Source of the DNA: Emergomyces orientalis
Lineage: Eukaryota; Ascomycota; Eurotiomycetes; Onygenales; Ajellomycetaceae
Assembly (NCBI GenBank): GCA_002110485.1
Contig: MOWL01000068.1
Coordinates: forward strand, 310,001 to 374,000
Direction of reading: 5' to 3'
DNA: 64,000 nt
Within the stretch, counting starts at the first letter, position 1. Each line of letters starts with the position of its first letter. Positions 11,241-24,221 of the stretch are shown here, one piece after another. A program made the position numbers and the translations under genes. The notes beneath the pieces were generated by a model. The model did not search any database and had not been told where the DNA came from. It worked only from the letters and a program-made list of their open reading frames with translations.

Positions 11241-14200
11241 ATGGATGAAATTGAGTGGAACAACATGAGCGAGGGTTTTTTAGAGAGTTTGGAGAGAGTG
11301 GTGCTCTCTGGTTCAACTGCTTGCCGCCGCCATGGCCTCCATGAGCTGAACGAGAAATTGTCTGGTAACAACGCCCTGTCCGTCATATTGTGCTGTTATA
11401 TCTTAACTGACCCCTTGAAGGATTCCAAATCTCACAGGACCTCTTCCGACCAATTGTCAAACTTTTATTCCGGACATATCCTTTTTACATTGACCGCGCA
11501 TCACGTCAAGCGGCACAGAAATGTCTCGGCACCCTTTTTCGAATTCCCACGGCAAACCCCGACCTTCAATACTTCATACAGGAACTAAGGAAGGAGTGTT
11601 CCAAATCGACAATAGCTGCCACGAACGCATTTGTTTTAGCCGAATGGTGTTCGTTGCTATTACAACAGCTTAGCGAGATGCCAGACTCCGCGCAGTTCAT
11701 ACTGGACATATTATCTGCAGATGCCAAGGTCGTTGAAATTTGTTTGCGAGCTCAAACCAAAGGCAGTGTGAAGCACTCGGCTGTTATTGTGACTAGACGA
11801 GCATTGCGAGCTGTTATCTCCCCAGAGGGAAGAGGAGAGGAGATCCTACGGCGCTTAATCCCCCTGTTGACCAGTGATACTGTCTCGGGATCAAGAAATG
11901 CTCCACTTCTTGGGATTGTAGCTGGGGTCAGCGACCGAATTTCTAATAGAAAACCGATTCTGGAAGACTTGAAGGCGGATATCCTGCAATACTATGCTAA
12001 GGAAATTATTGGGTCGCGTACAGTTCTACCAGCTCATATTGTAGGAGGATTACGCGACTTCGTTATATCGTTCGCTACTGCTGAAGACCTTCAGGTTAAT
12101 GTCTGGCCATCCCTGGAAAAAGCCATTCTTAGGGCTCCCGAAATAGTTTTAAGCGGCCTGGTACCTTCTTTGGCATCTTCAATACCTCCCGAGGTCGATA
12201 TTTCGGAGATTTTTTACACTCGTTTCTGCAAACCACTCCTGACAAATATCAAGACCACAAATACAACCATCAGAAATGGTGCTGCCAAAGCTTTTGAAAG
12301 CCTAGTTTCTAGATGTAAAGCTGAACAATGGCTGTTGAAGGTAGTAGAAGAAGTCGTCGCCCCCCTCAAAACACAGAAAATTACAAACGCGGAACAGCGG
12401 GGCCTTCAAACCCAAGTACTCGCAGCTATTCCATCTTCCACCAATGTATCGCAATTGGTATTGGGAGGCCTGGCAGCAGCGTTGTCCCGCGAAGCTAGTG
12501 AAGCTGCCTTGGAAATTGAGGTTAAGTCATTTTGCCACCATCTCGCCTTCCTCATTCGCGCCGCAGCACCTATTGGAAAGGATATATTCGCTGCCATAGC
12601 AAAAGGATGCAGTGAAAAACGAATCATTTTCCGCAAATTATGGCTGGTCAACCTAGGGGAGCTTTTGTGGGATATGGATGATGAGCACCTGTTTGGTTCT
12701 AACCTTACAACGGATTTCTTGCACCCAGTAGTTACCAGGCTTCAAGAGTCTTTTGATGACATAGCCACTAACCCGTTACCTTTTGTTCAGAGCGGGGCTA
12801 TTACAATAGCTTCCGTTCTAGCTGCTTTATCAAGCAGACTCGAAAATAAAAGGGATAAGGACGGGTCCCTATTACTGGCCTACGATAATATTATTCAACA
12901 AGCATTATCCATATCACCTAAACCGTCTTTCCTTCTAAATCCTAAAGTCTATACAAAACTGACTTCAAGTGAAGATTTCCTATGGAAAACACGTGCCTTG
13001 TCTACAGTTTCCAGATCAGAGGTGTTTCAGGCTGGAGATCCTGCCGCCAGAGAATCATGGGCACAGGCTTTCATTTACGTGATTTGTTCTTCTACTACGC
13101 CACCACATGTCCGGGAACATGGAGTGACTGCCCTTAAACAATGCTACTGTGGAAACCCAGCCCTTGTTGGGATATCGGTGATAACTGCAGTGTGGGGTTG
13201 GCTTCACGCTCTGGATATTACAAATAAAGACTCTGCTTCGTTGAGTGCGGGGTCCGGAAATGAAAAACTTCACGTTGTGATCAAAGCCATCAATCTGTCG
13301 CCCTCTGAACGAAACCCTGACCATAACATTTCCAACGAAATTCTCAAAGCCCAACTCGTTGAATTACTCGTTCTCTGCCGTCCGCAGCTTATACCAGGGA
13401 CACAATGGATTGACGTGGTTTTGAAAACAGGCATAGACCCAGGGGAATTGGTCCGTGAAAGATATGAAGAGTGTTTGTCACAAATCCTAAGAGCTATAGA
13501 TGTATGTCATTCTTAAGAAACATAACCTAAGGAGCGATATTGTGTTTAACTTCTGTTTTTATAGGACCCAATCCGAAACCAGATAACCAATGGAAGAGCT
13601 GCAGCGTGGGACGCTGCGGCAGATTTGGCTTTCGTGGCTCCTGATACCATGATTCCTTACCTTATAAAACAACTACATGAGGATTTGAACCCCAAGCGAG
13701 TACTAAAATTCGAACCAACCGACATTGCTATCGCCCGGACGCCTGAAGGAACAATATTTGTGGATGTTCTGAGTACGAAATCCAAACCTGTGATAGGCAA
13801 GGGCAAGGATTCTGATACTCTGAAATGGGAGGAGGAGCTACGCGCCCAAGTTGCTCAAAAACGAGGCCAACAAGAAAAGAAGTTGACTGCCGATGAACAA
13901 GCCAAAGTTAACGCTCAGTTGGCGAAAGAAGCTCAAATTCGAAAAGATGTTCAAAGAGAGGAAGAAATAATCAAAAGAGGGGCTGGGATTGTTGAGAGCC
14001 TGGCTCGAGGTCCCCCAACTGACGTCGAGGCATGGATAAACCCCGCTGTCAGGTGCCTCACGGACCTTGCGAAGGCTGGAGTTGGCGCCTTGGTCGGGGA
14101 TGCTGTTTCATCGGCATACGTCGCGTGTTCAAATCGAATCTCCTCCAGGCTTGGGTTGATGCGACCATTTGTTGGAATCGCTACGCTCCGATCACTTGGG

Positions 14201-17200
14201 AGAACATACTTAGAACCAGCATTAGAAGATGAGCCGCTAGGTGGTGGGTTTTCACCAATGGTTGATTTTAAACATTTTAGCTGATCAATCTTTACAGAAC
14301 TTGTGGCAAGAATTTTGTATCGTCTTCGCTTGGGCTCAGAGCAGCGGCCCTTCGATGTTGCTACCCTATCATATGTCCTCCCCTTGATTTTCATTATACT
14401 CGAGAAGGATGGGATTGAAGAGCTTAAAGACAGCAAAGGAGAGCAGGTTCTGCTAGCTCTGGAGTTTCTATCTTTTCACACTAATTCATGTAAGTTTCAC
14501 TACTATCCATGGGTTCAGTTATCAGTTGGCTTACAAGCTTTATAGTCTCCGACAATAGACTCCCTCGCATTAACACCTTACAAATTTTGGTATCCTCAAT
14601 GCAGAGATATACCCAACACTATAAAATTATTCGAGATATTTTATTTGACCTTTGCAGGTGTATAGCACAGAACATCGAACAAGAAGAACTCGAAGTTATT
14701 CTCAAGGCTTCGATAGTACCTGAGATATCAGTGCGAACCTCGGTTCTCCAGGCCATTCTGGCGGAGATGGATCTTACTGACCTTGACTTTTCCGAGTACA
14801 TCTGGCTGGGCTGTCACGATCATGTAGCGGAGAACAGCGAAACGGCGGATGCCATTTGGGAGCAAAATGCTCTCGATGTTGATGAAAATTCCGCAAACCT
14901 CCTCATAAAATATCTCGATAGCAAGGACTCGCAACTTCGAGGAGCAGCAGCGCGAGCACTTGCCCATGCTTGTGAAGTTAGTCCAGCGGTATTTACTGAT
15001 ATTTTGGTAAAGCTACAATCGAAATACTTGGAAGAAGTGAAACCTAAAGCCCCCGAAAAGGACGCCTATGGTATGCCCAAGAAAGTCGACTGGCAAGATA
15101 AATGGGAGCCTCGTAGTGGGATTGCATTAGCCTTCGGGGCAATGGCGAAGGGCTTCCAAGAAGACCAAATCGTCACACTACTTCAGTTCTTGATCGATGA
15201 GGGTCCCCTAATAGACAAGAGTGCTTTCGTAAGACGCCAAATGGCCGAAAGTGGTAGCATGGTAATTACATTGAGAGGCGGCGAAAAAGTGGAGCAACTG
15301 ATGCAGTTATTCGAAAAAACATTGGAAACATCAGACAAAGCGAGTGAGCAATCCGATTGGCTCAATGAGGCAGTGATAGTTTTATACGGATCTCTCGCTC
15401 GCCATCTGAAATCAGGAGACAAACGGGTCGATACAGTTATCGGGAAACTCCTTGCTGCTTTGTCCACCCCGTCCGAAACCGTTCAATTCGCGGTAGCCGA
15501 GTGCCTTCCCCCCGTCATTAGACTCTCAAGCACAGAAACGGGCACTTATATCCGCGAAATGCTCGACCAACTCCTCCATTCAAAGCAATATGCAGCAAGA
15601 CGTGGTGCAGCATATGGTTTAGCCGGTATTGTTGGCGGGAAGGGCGTATCGGCATTCCGAGAATATCGTATTATGGCCCACCTCACGGATGCTTTGGAGA
15701 ACAAGAAAGATCCAAATCAAAGGCAAGGTGCCATTATGGCTTTCGAACTTTTCTCCTTGATTCTAGGGCGGATTTTTGAGCCATACGTCATCCAAATTGT
15801 TCCCCAGTTTTTGAGCAGTTTTGGTGACCCAAGCATCGATGTTCGCAATGCTTGTTTAGATGCAGCTAAAACATGTTTTTCAAACTTGAGTTCTTATGGT
15901 GTTAAGCAAATCCTCCCAACCCTTCTGGGCGGACTCGACGATCAGCAGTGGCGTAGCAAAAAGGGAGCGTGCGACCTTTTGGGTGCCATGGCATATCTTG
16001 ACCCTCAGCAACTAGCAGCCAGTCTCCCAGACATCATCCCTCCGCTCACTGTCGTCTTAAATGACAGTCACAAAGAGGTTCGAAATTCTGCGAACCGGAG
16101 TCTCCAGCGGTTTGGAGAAGTGATCAGCAACCCTGAGGTCAAGAGTCTTGTTGGTGTTCTTCTGAAAGCTCTTAGCGACCCTACAAAATATACCGACGAG
16201 GCATTGGATGCATTGATAAAGGTGTCGTTTATCCATTATCTGGATGCACCCTCTCTTGCGCTGGTGGTACGAATCCTCGAACGTGGCCTTGGGGACCGAT
16301 CAGCTACCAAAAAGAAAGCAGCTCAGATTATTGGCAGCTTGGCCCATCTTACAGAGCGCAAGGACCTTATATCGCACTTACCGATATTGGTCGCTGGATT
16401 GAAGCTCGCTATTATCGATCCTGTCCCCACAACTCGCGCAACTGCTTCCAAAGCACTCGGTTCTCTCATCGAAAAACTCGGCGAAGATGCCCTCCCAGAC
16501 CTGATCCCAAGCCTTATGACCACCCTCAAATCCGATTCTGGTGCCGGCGATCGTTTGGGTTCTGCTCAGGCGCTTTCCGAGGTACTTGCAGGATTGGGTA
16601 CTTCTCGCCTCGAAGAAACCCTGCCTACAATCTTACAAAATGTGTCGAGTGCTAAGGCGTCAGTCAGAGAAGGGTTTATGTCTCTTTTCGTTTTCCTTCC
16701 TGCCTGCTTTGGAAACAGCTTTGCCTCATATCTTAACAAAATTATTCCTCCTATTCTCGCTGGTTTGGCAGATGATATCGAAGCAATCCGCGAGACTTCA
16801 CTTCGTGCCGGACGGTTACTCGTGAAGAACTTCGCAACCAAATCCATTGACCTTTTACTCCCAGAGCTTGAGAGAGGCTTAGCAGATGACAATTATCGGA
16901 TTAGGCTGAGCTCTGTCGAGCTGGTTGGGGACCTCCTCTTCAATCTCACTGGTATTCAAAATCAGGGAGAGGAAGAAGAGGAGGAAGACAAGGCTGTTCA
17001 AGCTGGCCAATCGCTTCTTGAAGTATTGGGAGAGGAGAAACGAAACAAGGTCCTCTCTTCTCTCTACATTTGCCGTTGTGACACATCTGGTTTGGTTAGA
17101 AGCGCGGCGATCGCGGTTTGGAAAGCACTAGTCGCCACCCCACGGACCTTGAGAGAACTTGTACCTACCCTGTCCCAGCTCATCATTCGCCGACTTGCAA

Positions 17201-19792
17201 GTCCCAACATGGAACAGAAGGTTATTGCCGGGAATGCCCTAGGTGAACTTATCAAGAAAGCTGGAGAAGGGGTCTTGTCAACACTGTTACCATCTCTCGA
17301 GGCCGGCCTTGTCGCGTCTACGGATGTGGATTCAAGGCAAGGTATTTGCATTGCATTGCGAGAGCTCGTGGTCTCAGCTTCAGCCGAATCACTTGAAGAC
17401 TATGAAAAGATTCTCATATCTATTGTGCGGACTGCTTTGGTGGACCACGATGAGACGGTTCGAGAAGCTGCAGCTGAAGCTTTTGATGCCCTGCAGCAAG
17501 TATTAGACAAGCGAGTGGTGGACCAGGTTCTTCCCGATTTACTTCATCTTCTTAGAAGCGAGGCCGATGCACAACAAGCGCTATCCGCCCTTTTGACACT
17601 GCTGACGGAAACGACGAGAGCCAACATAATACTGCCCAATCTCATTCCAACATTGTTGACCTCACCCATTTCTGCATTCAATGCAAAGGCTTTAGCATCA
17701 TTGGCCGAAGTAGCAAGTTCGTCAATGACCCGGAGGTTGCCTGCAATATTAAATGCATTTATGGATACTATGGTCTCTACCAATGATGATGAACTCAGGG
17801 AGGAAATTGGAGACGCCTTAGATACTATTTTGGAGTCCGTGGATGAATACGACGGATTGAATACTTCAATGAGTGTAATGCTATCGTTAATGAAACATGA
17901 GGATCATCGGAAACGATCAAACGCTGCCACTCGCTTGGGAAGATTCTTCTCCCATGCAGACGTCGATATTTCCCGTTACCACCCCGATTTGATTCGAGTA
18001 TTACTTATCTCATTTGATGACCGCGATAAGGACGTGGTAAAGGCGGCATGGGAAGCTTTAACACAGTTAACTACACACATTCGAAAGGAGGAAATGGAAG
18101 TTTTGGTCATTCCGACGCGTCAAGTTTTACGACAAGTTGGTGTTCCAGGATCCGACCTTCCAGGATTTTGCCTGCCAAAGGGAATTGGATCTATATTCCC
18201 GATATTTCTTCAAGGACTTCTCAATGGAAGCGTGGATCAGCGTGTACAATCTGCGCTTGCGATTGCCGATATCATTGACCGGACAAGTACAGAAGCATTA
18301 AGACCCTATGTCACTCAAATCACTGGCCCACTGATCAGAGTTGTCTCGGAGCGATCTGTAGACATCAAGTGTACGTTATCCCTACGATCAGATCGGTTTG
18401 TGGCTAGTTGCTAACAATGATGTATCTTTAGGCGCTGTTTTCTTGGCTCTGAACAAGCTTTTGGAAAAGATACCTCTATTTGTGAAACCTTTCCTGCCAC
18501 AGCTACAGCGAACATTTGCCAGAGGGCTGGCAGATACTTCGAGCGACGTATTACGAAAGAGAGCTGCTAAAGGCTTAGGTATTCTAATCACATTGACTCC
18601 CAGAGTCGATCCACTCATAGCAGGTAAGCTATTATCTTAATCCGTTAAGTGACATAACTTGCTAATGCAACCGCCCAGAACTTGTCGCCGGTTCCAAAAC
18701 CTCAGATGCGGGTGTTAGAAATGCCATGCTTCGAGCACTACATGAAGTTGTAAGTAAAGCGGGTAAAAATATGAGTGACGCATCCAGGCAAGCGATCCTC
18801 AATCTTATCGATGATGAATCCAATGAGGGGGATGGTATGTTTAATAGCCTGGTCTTCCGACCATGTCCCAGTACTAATTATCCGCAGATGCGATGAATAT
18901 TACAAACGCTCGACTTCTCGGTGCTCTTGTGAAAACTCTTCCAGCTACTGCTGCCGTTCCGCTGATAAAGTAAATATTTCCTGTTGAACGTGTAATATTG
19001 AAGTTAGATCCTTCAGAAGCTAACCATCGTTTTACATTTAGGAGCCGAGCTCTCACGCCTCACCCAACCCATTCCTCAGTTCTTAACCTCAATGCACTCT
19101 TGGTGGAATCTGCAGCATTACTCGTGGAAAAATTCCCTTCTGAGACACCATCCATCATATACAACGGCATTTCAAACAAAGATGTACGCACGATCGTTTC
19201 TTTATCAAAAAGCTGGAAGCTAATATTATTCATATAGACTTTCATATCGGACCACAGCGTACTTGCAGCTGGTAAATACCTTTTATCGGAGGACATAACC
19301 CGTAACTTTGAGATGGATAAACCATTAGTTGAAGCCCTCGCCCCTGTGATCACACCTGGTGGGCCTACGGATACTCGACGGATAGCTTTGGTCATTGTTC
19401 GAACTGTTAGCCGCCTGCATCCGGAACTCATCCGTCCTCATCTCCCTCTACTGGCGCCTCCCATATTTGCCAGTGTGCGGGATGTTGTGATCCCTGTGAA
19501 ACTGGCGGCGGAGGCAGCTTTCCTGGCGCTGTTTTCAGTGGTTGAATCCGAAACCACTGTATTCGAAAAATACATAAATGGCCCAGGAGCAGAGCTGCCC
19601 ACCGGCACGAAACGGAACATGCAAGATTACTTCAAACGCGTTGCTCTAAGATTAGCCAATCAAGCGCGGGAGAGGCGAGAAGCTGAAGGCGGCCAAGGGG
19701 GGTTGGGCCTTTCCAGCGATGAGCTTGATGACGAAAAGGAGGTTTGGAGTGTGGGGAAGGTTGACTTGGACGAGTCGATAGGCGAAGACTGA
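11241..19792 (+). CDS. GCN1: eIF2-alpha kinase activator Gcn1
   Basis: Ten exons splice to 2,675 aa, close to yeast Gcn1 (2,672). They are 11241-11364, 11421-13501, 13565-14243, 14298-14489, 14546-18370, 18432-18623, 18679-18834, 18888-18969, 19042-19183 and 19238-19792. Nearly the whole protein is HEAT repeats. The central eEF3-like region is recognisable around residues 1340-1600 (AARRGAAYGLAGIVGGKG, then GGLDDQQWRSKKGACDLLG). An acidic insert lies near residue 1835. Gcn1 sits on collided or stalled ribosomes with Gcn20 and passes the uncharged-tRNA signal to the kinase Gcn2, whose RWD domain binds the C-terminal part of Gcn1. A second in-frame ATG at 11265 is an alternative start. The exon 3 donor is GTGGGT at 14244; the donor 3 nt upstream would drop one residue. 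No frame break was seen. Confidence 0.96.
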
Positions 19793-19933
19793 TGCATTGA
19801 TTGTGAGGCAATTCTGAATCACATAGACATTATTTATTAAGGATCCTGGATACAACAGGTTGTCCTACGTATCTGATGCACATATACGGAGTATACTAAA
19901 ATGGATTGACGAGAGATGGCACTTGTATATTTT

Positions 19934-19943
19934 ATCACGTGAT
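19934..19943. promoter_or_regulatory. ATCACGTGAT palindrome (Cbf1-type site)
   Basis: A perfect 10-bp palindrome with a CACGTG core lies about 380 bp upstream of the RPL19 start. RTCACGTGAY is the site of the bHLH factor Cbf1, which is known to act at ribosomal-protein promoters in several ascomycetes. It could instead lie in the GCN1 3' UTR and be inert. Confidence 0.4.
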
Positions 19944-20150
19944 ATGCCATTCCGCCTCTGCATCCCATCTGATCCAAACTTTCCACCAACAGACACCGTA
20001 TGTAAGCTGTAGTTTGGAGTCAGGATACAGTAAAATTCCAGGCAGACCGAGCCAATACCTAGGTATGTATAGTCTCTCGTCTGCGCTGACTCCGCGATCT
20101 CCCAGCGATCTGGCAGGGAGGTGCTTTCCCGATCAGGTCTAGCGCCCACA

Positions 20151-20158
20151 AGCCCTAA
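20151..20158 (+). promoter_or_regulatory. AGCCCTAA motif (Tbf1-like)
   Basis: The octamer AGCCCTAA lies about 165 bp upstream of the RPL19 start. Tbf1 binds ARCCCTAA-type sites and controls ribosomal-protein genes in many non-Saccharomyces fungi. The assignment rests on the motif and its position alone. Confidence 0.4.
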
Positions 20159-20319
20159 GTGTGGGTTTTTTTCTCGCTTAGCTGCTACTGCTTAGCTAAT
20201 CGCCCATCTTCCCCCCCCAAACCCCAAACCCAAACCTGCCGTCGTCGACGAATATTGATTGTGGGAATTCGAACATCCAACCCGTCAACGACCGACCATC
20301 GATAATATCCGGCATCAAG

Positions 20320-21523
20320 ATGTAAGTACCTCCTGCATCACCAGCGGCCATCCCTATCATCCCTATCATCCCATCGAGCCATTCCCAGCCCTCCATCCGT
20401 CGAGGTCGTTCAGCGTGTTTGTGCCGGATTTGAACACAAGAAGGCTGTCTGCTCGGCTCGCCTCCTCTCACAGTAGCGCGCATACACACAAAAGCACAAA
20501 ATCCAGCGAAAGAGAATTCTCTGACTGACAAAACCTACCCGTTTCTTGAAAAATGACAGGGTCAACCTTCGCACCCAGAAGCGCCTGGCGGCCTCCGTGG
20601 TCGGCTGCGGCCAACGCAAGATCTGGCTCGATCCCAATGAAGTCAACGAGATCTCCACCGCCAACTCCCGCCAGACCATCCGCAAGCTCCTGAGCGATGG
20701 CCTCATCATCCACAAGCCCGTGACCATGCACTCGCGCTCCAGAGCCCGGGAGCTCGCAGAGGCCAGAAAAATCGGACGACACCGGGGTTTCGGTAAGAGA
20801 AAGGGTACCAAGGATGCCAGAATGCCAAGGTATGTTGATTTCTGCTTTGATGGGATGGGAGGGTTTGGATTTTGAGTTTAGATATCTTGAGAGATCTTGC
20901 GAGAGTCGAAATGGACTTTGATGTTATTGGATTTGGGACTTTTTACGCGAATATGGAAGGAAGTTAGTTGCCTGAATATGCTAGGATATGTTTCTGACAT
21001 GGCCTTTTATTCCAACATTATAGCCAAGTCCTGTGGATGCGCCGTCTCCGAATTCTCCGCCGTCTGCTCGCCAAGTATCGCGCTGCTGGCAAGATCGACA
21101 AGCACCTTTACCACGAGCTGTATCACTTGAGCAAGGGTAACACCTTCAAGCACAAGCGTGCTCTGGTTGAGCATGTAAGCATTCCCACCTCCAATCCCAT
21201 ATATTTTCGCAATTTTACCTACATCCTATTGTTCCCCTCAACAAACAAAAAAGAGAGAAAGAAAATAGAATTTGGAGAAGAAACCGCCTTGATTATAGTT
21301 CTAGCCACCGATATACAATCTCTACGCAATTGTTCATAACTAATTATGCCTCGCAAAACAATAGATCCACAAGGCCAAGGCTGAGAAGGCCCGCGAGCGT
21401 ACAATCAAGGAGGAGATGGATGCCAAACGCGCCAAGGTCAAGGCTGCCCGCGAACGACGACAAGAACGTATCATTGCCAAGAGAAACGCTCTCGTGGCAG
21501 AGGGCGAGGAGGAGCAGGAGTAA
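20320..21523 (+). CDS. RPL19: 60S ribosomal protein L19 (eL19)
   Basis: Four coding segments, 20320-20321, 20560-20829, 21024-21174 and 21365-21523, give 193 aa. The first coding exon is only the AT of the start codon; intron 1 (238 nt, donor GTAAGT, acceptor ACAG) splits it and exon 2 supplies the G. The protein begins MVNLRTQKRLAASVVGCG and contains KIWLDPNEVNEI, RKLLSDGLI and RGFGKRKGTKDARMPS. It ends in a long basic helix and an acidic tip (EGEEEQE), as expected for eL19, which binds rRNA in the large subunit and bridges to the small subunit. Exon 2 is GC-rich at third positions, fitting high expression. Introns 2 and 3 are 194 and 190 nt. A motif check gave no snoRNA in intron 3. Confidence 0.97.
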
Positions 21524-22757
21524 ATGCCTTTTTTGTGTTTTCTTTTTCATGGGGCCCACTACTAGGGAGGTGTTAATATTTTCCTTGTTAGATGATTGCG
21601 TGAGAGAAAGAAAAAAAATAATGGGCTTTGTTATTTTATTTTATTTTATATTTGTTTTGCAAAACTAGCAAGCAAAATCTCATGACGATCCTCCCGCCTT
21701 TTTCGTGCTCATGTCTCTCTCTCTTTTTTTTTTTTTTCTTCTGCCCTCCCTTTTCGACTTTATCTTGTATTTCTTGATCTGATCGAAAGAAGTGGAAGAA
21801 ATGGAAAGCAAGGGCGAATGATTTACCTATTTGGATTGGATAACAATTACAAATACTGGGTGGGCTCCCGTGGGTAAATGAAGACAAAGTAAAGAACAAC
21901 AACTCCAAGCCACGATTGAAATGATGAAAGAAAATATATTCGAAATTACCCAGGAAAAAAATTGCCATTTTTTGTCAATTAAACCCTCGTTTTGATTTCT
22001 GCCGAATTTTCCCTTTTTCATATCTGTACCGAGTACTGAAGTCAGCTCTCTATCTACCCCATTATCCCTGGGTCTAGAGTCCTCTGAAAAGAAACCATGA
22101 ATGAATAAATAAATTGAACCATATTCGCATTGAATTGTACTTAGGTTTACCGCTGTTGCCGTTTGCTCTCTTTTTTCTTTGCTCTCAAACGGTATTAATA
22201 ATATTCGTACAAAAAAAAAAAAAGGTAACGCTGCCAGGGTCATAATTAACGTACACTGTATTACTGCAGGTAAAGATAGAATCTTCTCGCCTCCATTCCC
22301 TACCGTCCTTAGCTCATATGATACAGGGAGAACGTTTTCTCAACGGGTCGATCTCAAGGGGAAAACCTTTAGAGGAAATGAAGAATAGCGGGAAGCGAAG
22401 TCATATAAATGTAAGATGCCCGGGGCCGAAAAAAAAAGGGGAAAATAATGATTAATAACTATGAAAGACAAGAAACAGCCAAATTACAAGGGGTGACCAT
22501 GAATCACATGCGGAGAGCTGGGAAGAGAGTTGGAAATCCAAAAAAATATTGTAAAGGGGCGTGGGCAGAGAGTTGAATTAAGAAACGAATCTACGCCTCT
22601 TAACACGCAGGAGAGGAGGGAAGAGGGGGGGAAGATCGGTAGATGAATCAGTCATTGCAAAGATAAAGAATAAAAGGTAGACCCGGACCGATTTTCTATT
22701 ACATTTGGAAGATTAACAATGGGTGCAATGCTTGTGCTAAGAATGCCCTTTATGAAA
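21524..22757. other. Convergent 3' regions
   Basis: This stretch lies between the RPL19 stop and the membrane-protein stop. It has long T-runs (about 21724-21738), an A-run (about 22210-22222) and AT-rich sequence. It is consistent with the 3' UTRs of the two convergent genes. No supported gene. Confidence 0.6.
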
Positions 22758-24221
22758 TCAATCGCGGAGTTCGCGATGGGGCAACAGCAACTGAGGATGC
22801 CAAGCGTTCGTATCTTCAAAAGCAGAATTTCCACTCGTAGTCGAGCCAGAAGCAGGCCTTTCGAGGTCAAAGGGATCACTTCTACGAGTATCGATTGCAC
22901 CCTCTTGTGCAGCACGGTTCCTTCGCCACCGGGAAAGATCTGATGCTGAAGCTTCAAAGATGCCAGAGGAGGATGTACTGATTCGCCCGGGGAGAATGAT
23001 CACGCTGCCGCTGCAGGCAGAGTTGCTGTCCATTTGAGATGTTATGGAATCGTTATGTTGGGTAGGGAAGGGGTTTCGGGCAGGCAGCAGGTGTAGAGGA
23101 ACTGGGGCTTGGTACCCCTGCTCTCTGAAACCAAAATTTAGAGCTAAATATGATGATTGGATGGGTATGAGATTTTCGATCCCACCATTGTGGTCTGGTA
23201 TCGAAGGCACACTCATAGATCGCCTGTGTATTTTTATTGAATTTTGATATAAATCGTAGTGACGAGTTGCAGGACGCCGCAAAGAGCTCTCCGATTCTGA
23301 ATTTCGAGGAGGGTCAAGAAAAGGGTCCCGAAAATCCATTGACGTTACACAGTGGGAATTTCGAGCGACCGATTGCTGAATATTAGGGGATGGAATAGGA
23401 TGCCATGCCTCGTCCTGGAGGTGCCTTGAGTGCCCAGGGAGGCTTGGTTTTCCAAAATGCCTAACAGTGTGGTTCTTCAAAGAACCAACGTGTGCCAAAG
23501 TCGGATTGGGGAACACATTTCTTTGCTCAAGGCGGTTTGAGAAACTGCGAGTATGTGACTTCTTGAATCCTGGAGGCAATGGGGCTCCATGGTATAAGCA
23601 TTCAGCATCCGGGGACACATCCGTTGTCCTGGTTGGACAACTGGACGCTTGGGAGGGGCAAGAGGAGGATATATGAAGGGATTTGCCAATTCTACCCTTG
23701 CTTTCGGAGTTCGATTTGGTCGTCCGCTGCACAACGCGTCGTTTTCGTCTCCGCCACCGAAGAACCAAAAATAATCCAATGGCAATGAGTATTATAGCGG
23801 TGACACCAACAGAACCACCGATAATCGCACCCATCTGACGAGGATTGAGCTTACCCTCGGAAGGCTTTATATTATGGTGCACAGACATATTGACTCCAGT
23901 CATCATAGGTGTACTCGATGTCTGCGTTGTCGTTTCCATAGAGGGAGATGGAACACGGTCCGTTCTGGAAGGATCAGGTTGCGAAGAGATGACGGCGACC
24001 CCGGCATTCACTCGATAAGAGGAATTGGACGGGCTTGGTATGGGAATGGCTGGAGAACTAGAGTTGTGGGCAGTGGCAACTACAGAAGCGCTTCCAGATA
24101 TGGAGGCGGTTTGAAAAATTGAAGAAGTTGTAATCATCGCCGCACCGCCGACGGTGGCATTATGGGCTCTTCTGACTTTAGGGAACCTTTTACCATTGAA
24201 AGTTGTTGTCAACCCCAACAT
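22758..24221 (-). CDS. Single-pass membrane protein, Ser/Thr-rich ectodomain
   Basis: A single exon encodes 487 aa. Residues about 20-125 are rich in Ser, Thr and Pro with several N-x-S/T sites (NAT, NSSS, NSS, NMS), like an O-glycosylated fungal ectodomain. One hydrophobic segment (about 131-154, GAIIGGSVGVTAIILIAIGLF) is followed at once by RWRRRKRR, which should keep the C-terminus in the cytosol. The remaining 320 residues are polar and disordered-looking, with an FDLERP-type stretch near the end. No cleavable signal peptide is visible at this ATG, and an in-frame TAA lies just upstream, so an unrecognised upstream exon is possible. The layout recalls Mid2/Wsc-like wall sensors and fungal SKG6-type anchors, but no diagnostic domain is visible. 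The function is unknown. Confidence 0.75.
   Translation of the reverse strand: MLGLTTTFNGKRFPKVRRAHNATVGGAAMITTSSIFQTASISGSASVVATAHNSSSPAIPIPSPSNSSYRVNAGVAVISSQPDPSRTDRVPSPSMETTTQTSSTPMMTGVNMSVHHNIKPSEGKLNPRQMGAIIGGSVGVTAIILIAIGLFLVLRWRRRKRRVVQRTTKSNSESKGRIGKSLHISSSCPSQASSCPTRTTDVSPDAECLYHGAPLPPGFKKSHTRSFSNRLEQRNVFPNPTLAHVGSLKNHTVRHFGKPSLPGHSRHLQDEAWHPIPSPNIQQSVARNSHCVTSMDFRDPFLDPPRNSESESSLRRPATRHYDLYQNSIKIHRRSMSVPSIPDHNGGIENLIPIQSSYLALNFGFREQGYQAPVPLHLLPARNPFPTQHNDSITSQMDSNSACSGSVIILPGRISTSSSGIFEASASDLSRWRRNRAAQEGAIDTRRSDPFDLERPASGSTTSGNSAFEDTNAWHPQLLLPHRELRD

Larger units (their letters stand above)
19793..20319. promoter_or_regulatory. RPL19 upstream region
   Basis: This is the spacer between the GCN1 stop and the RPL19 start. 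It holds an E-box palindrome at 19934-19943, a CCCTAA-type motif at 20151-20158 and a pyrimidine-rich stretch before the start. All are described separately. Confidence 0.5.
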
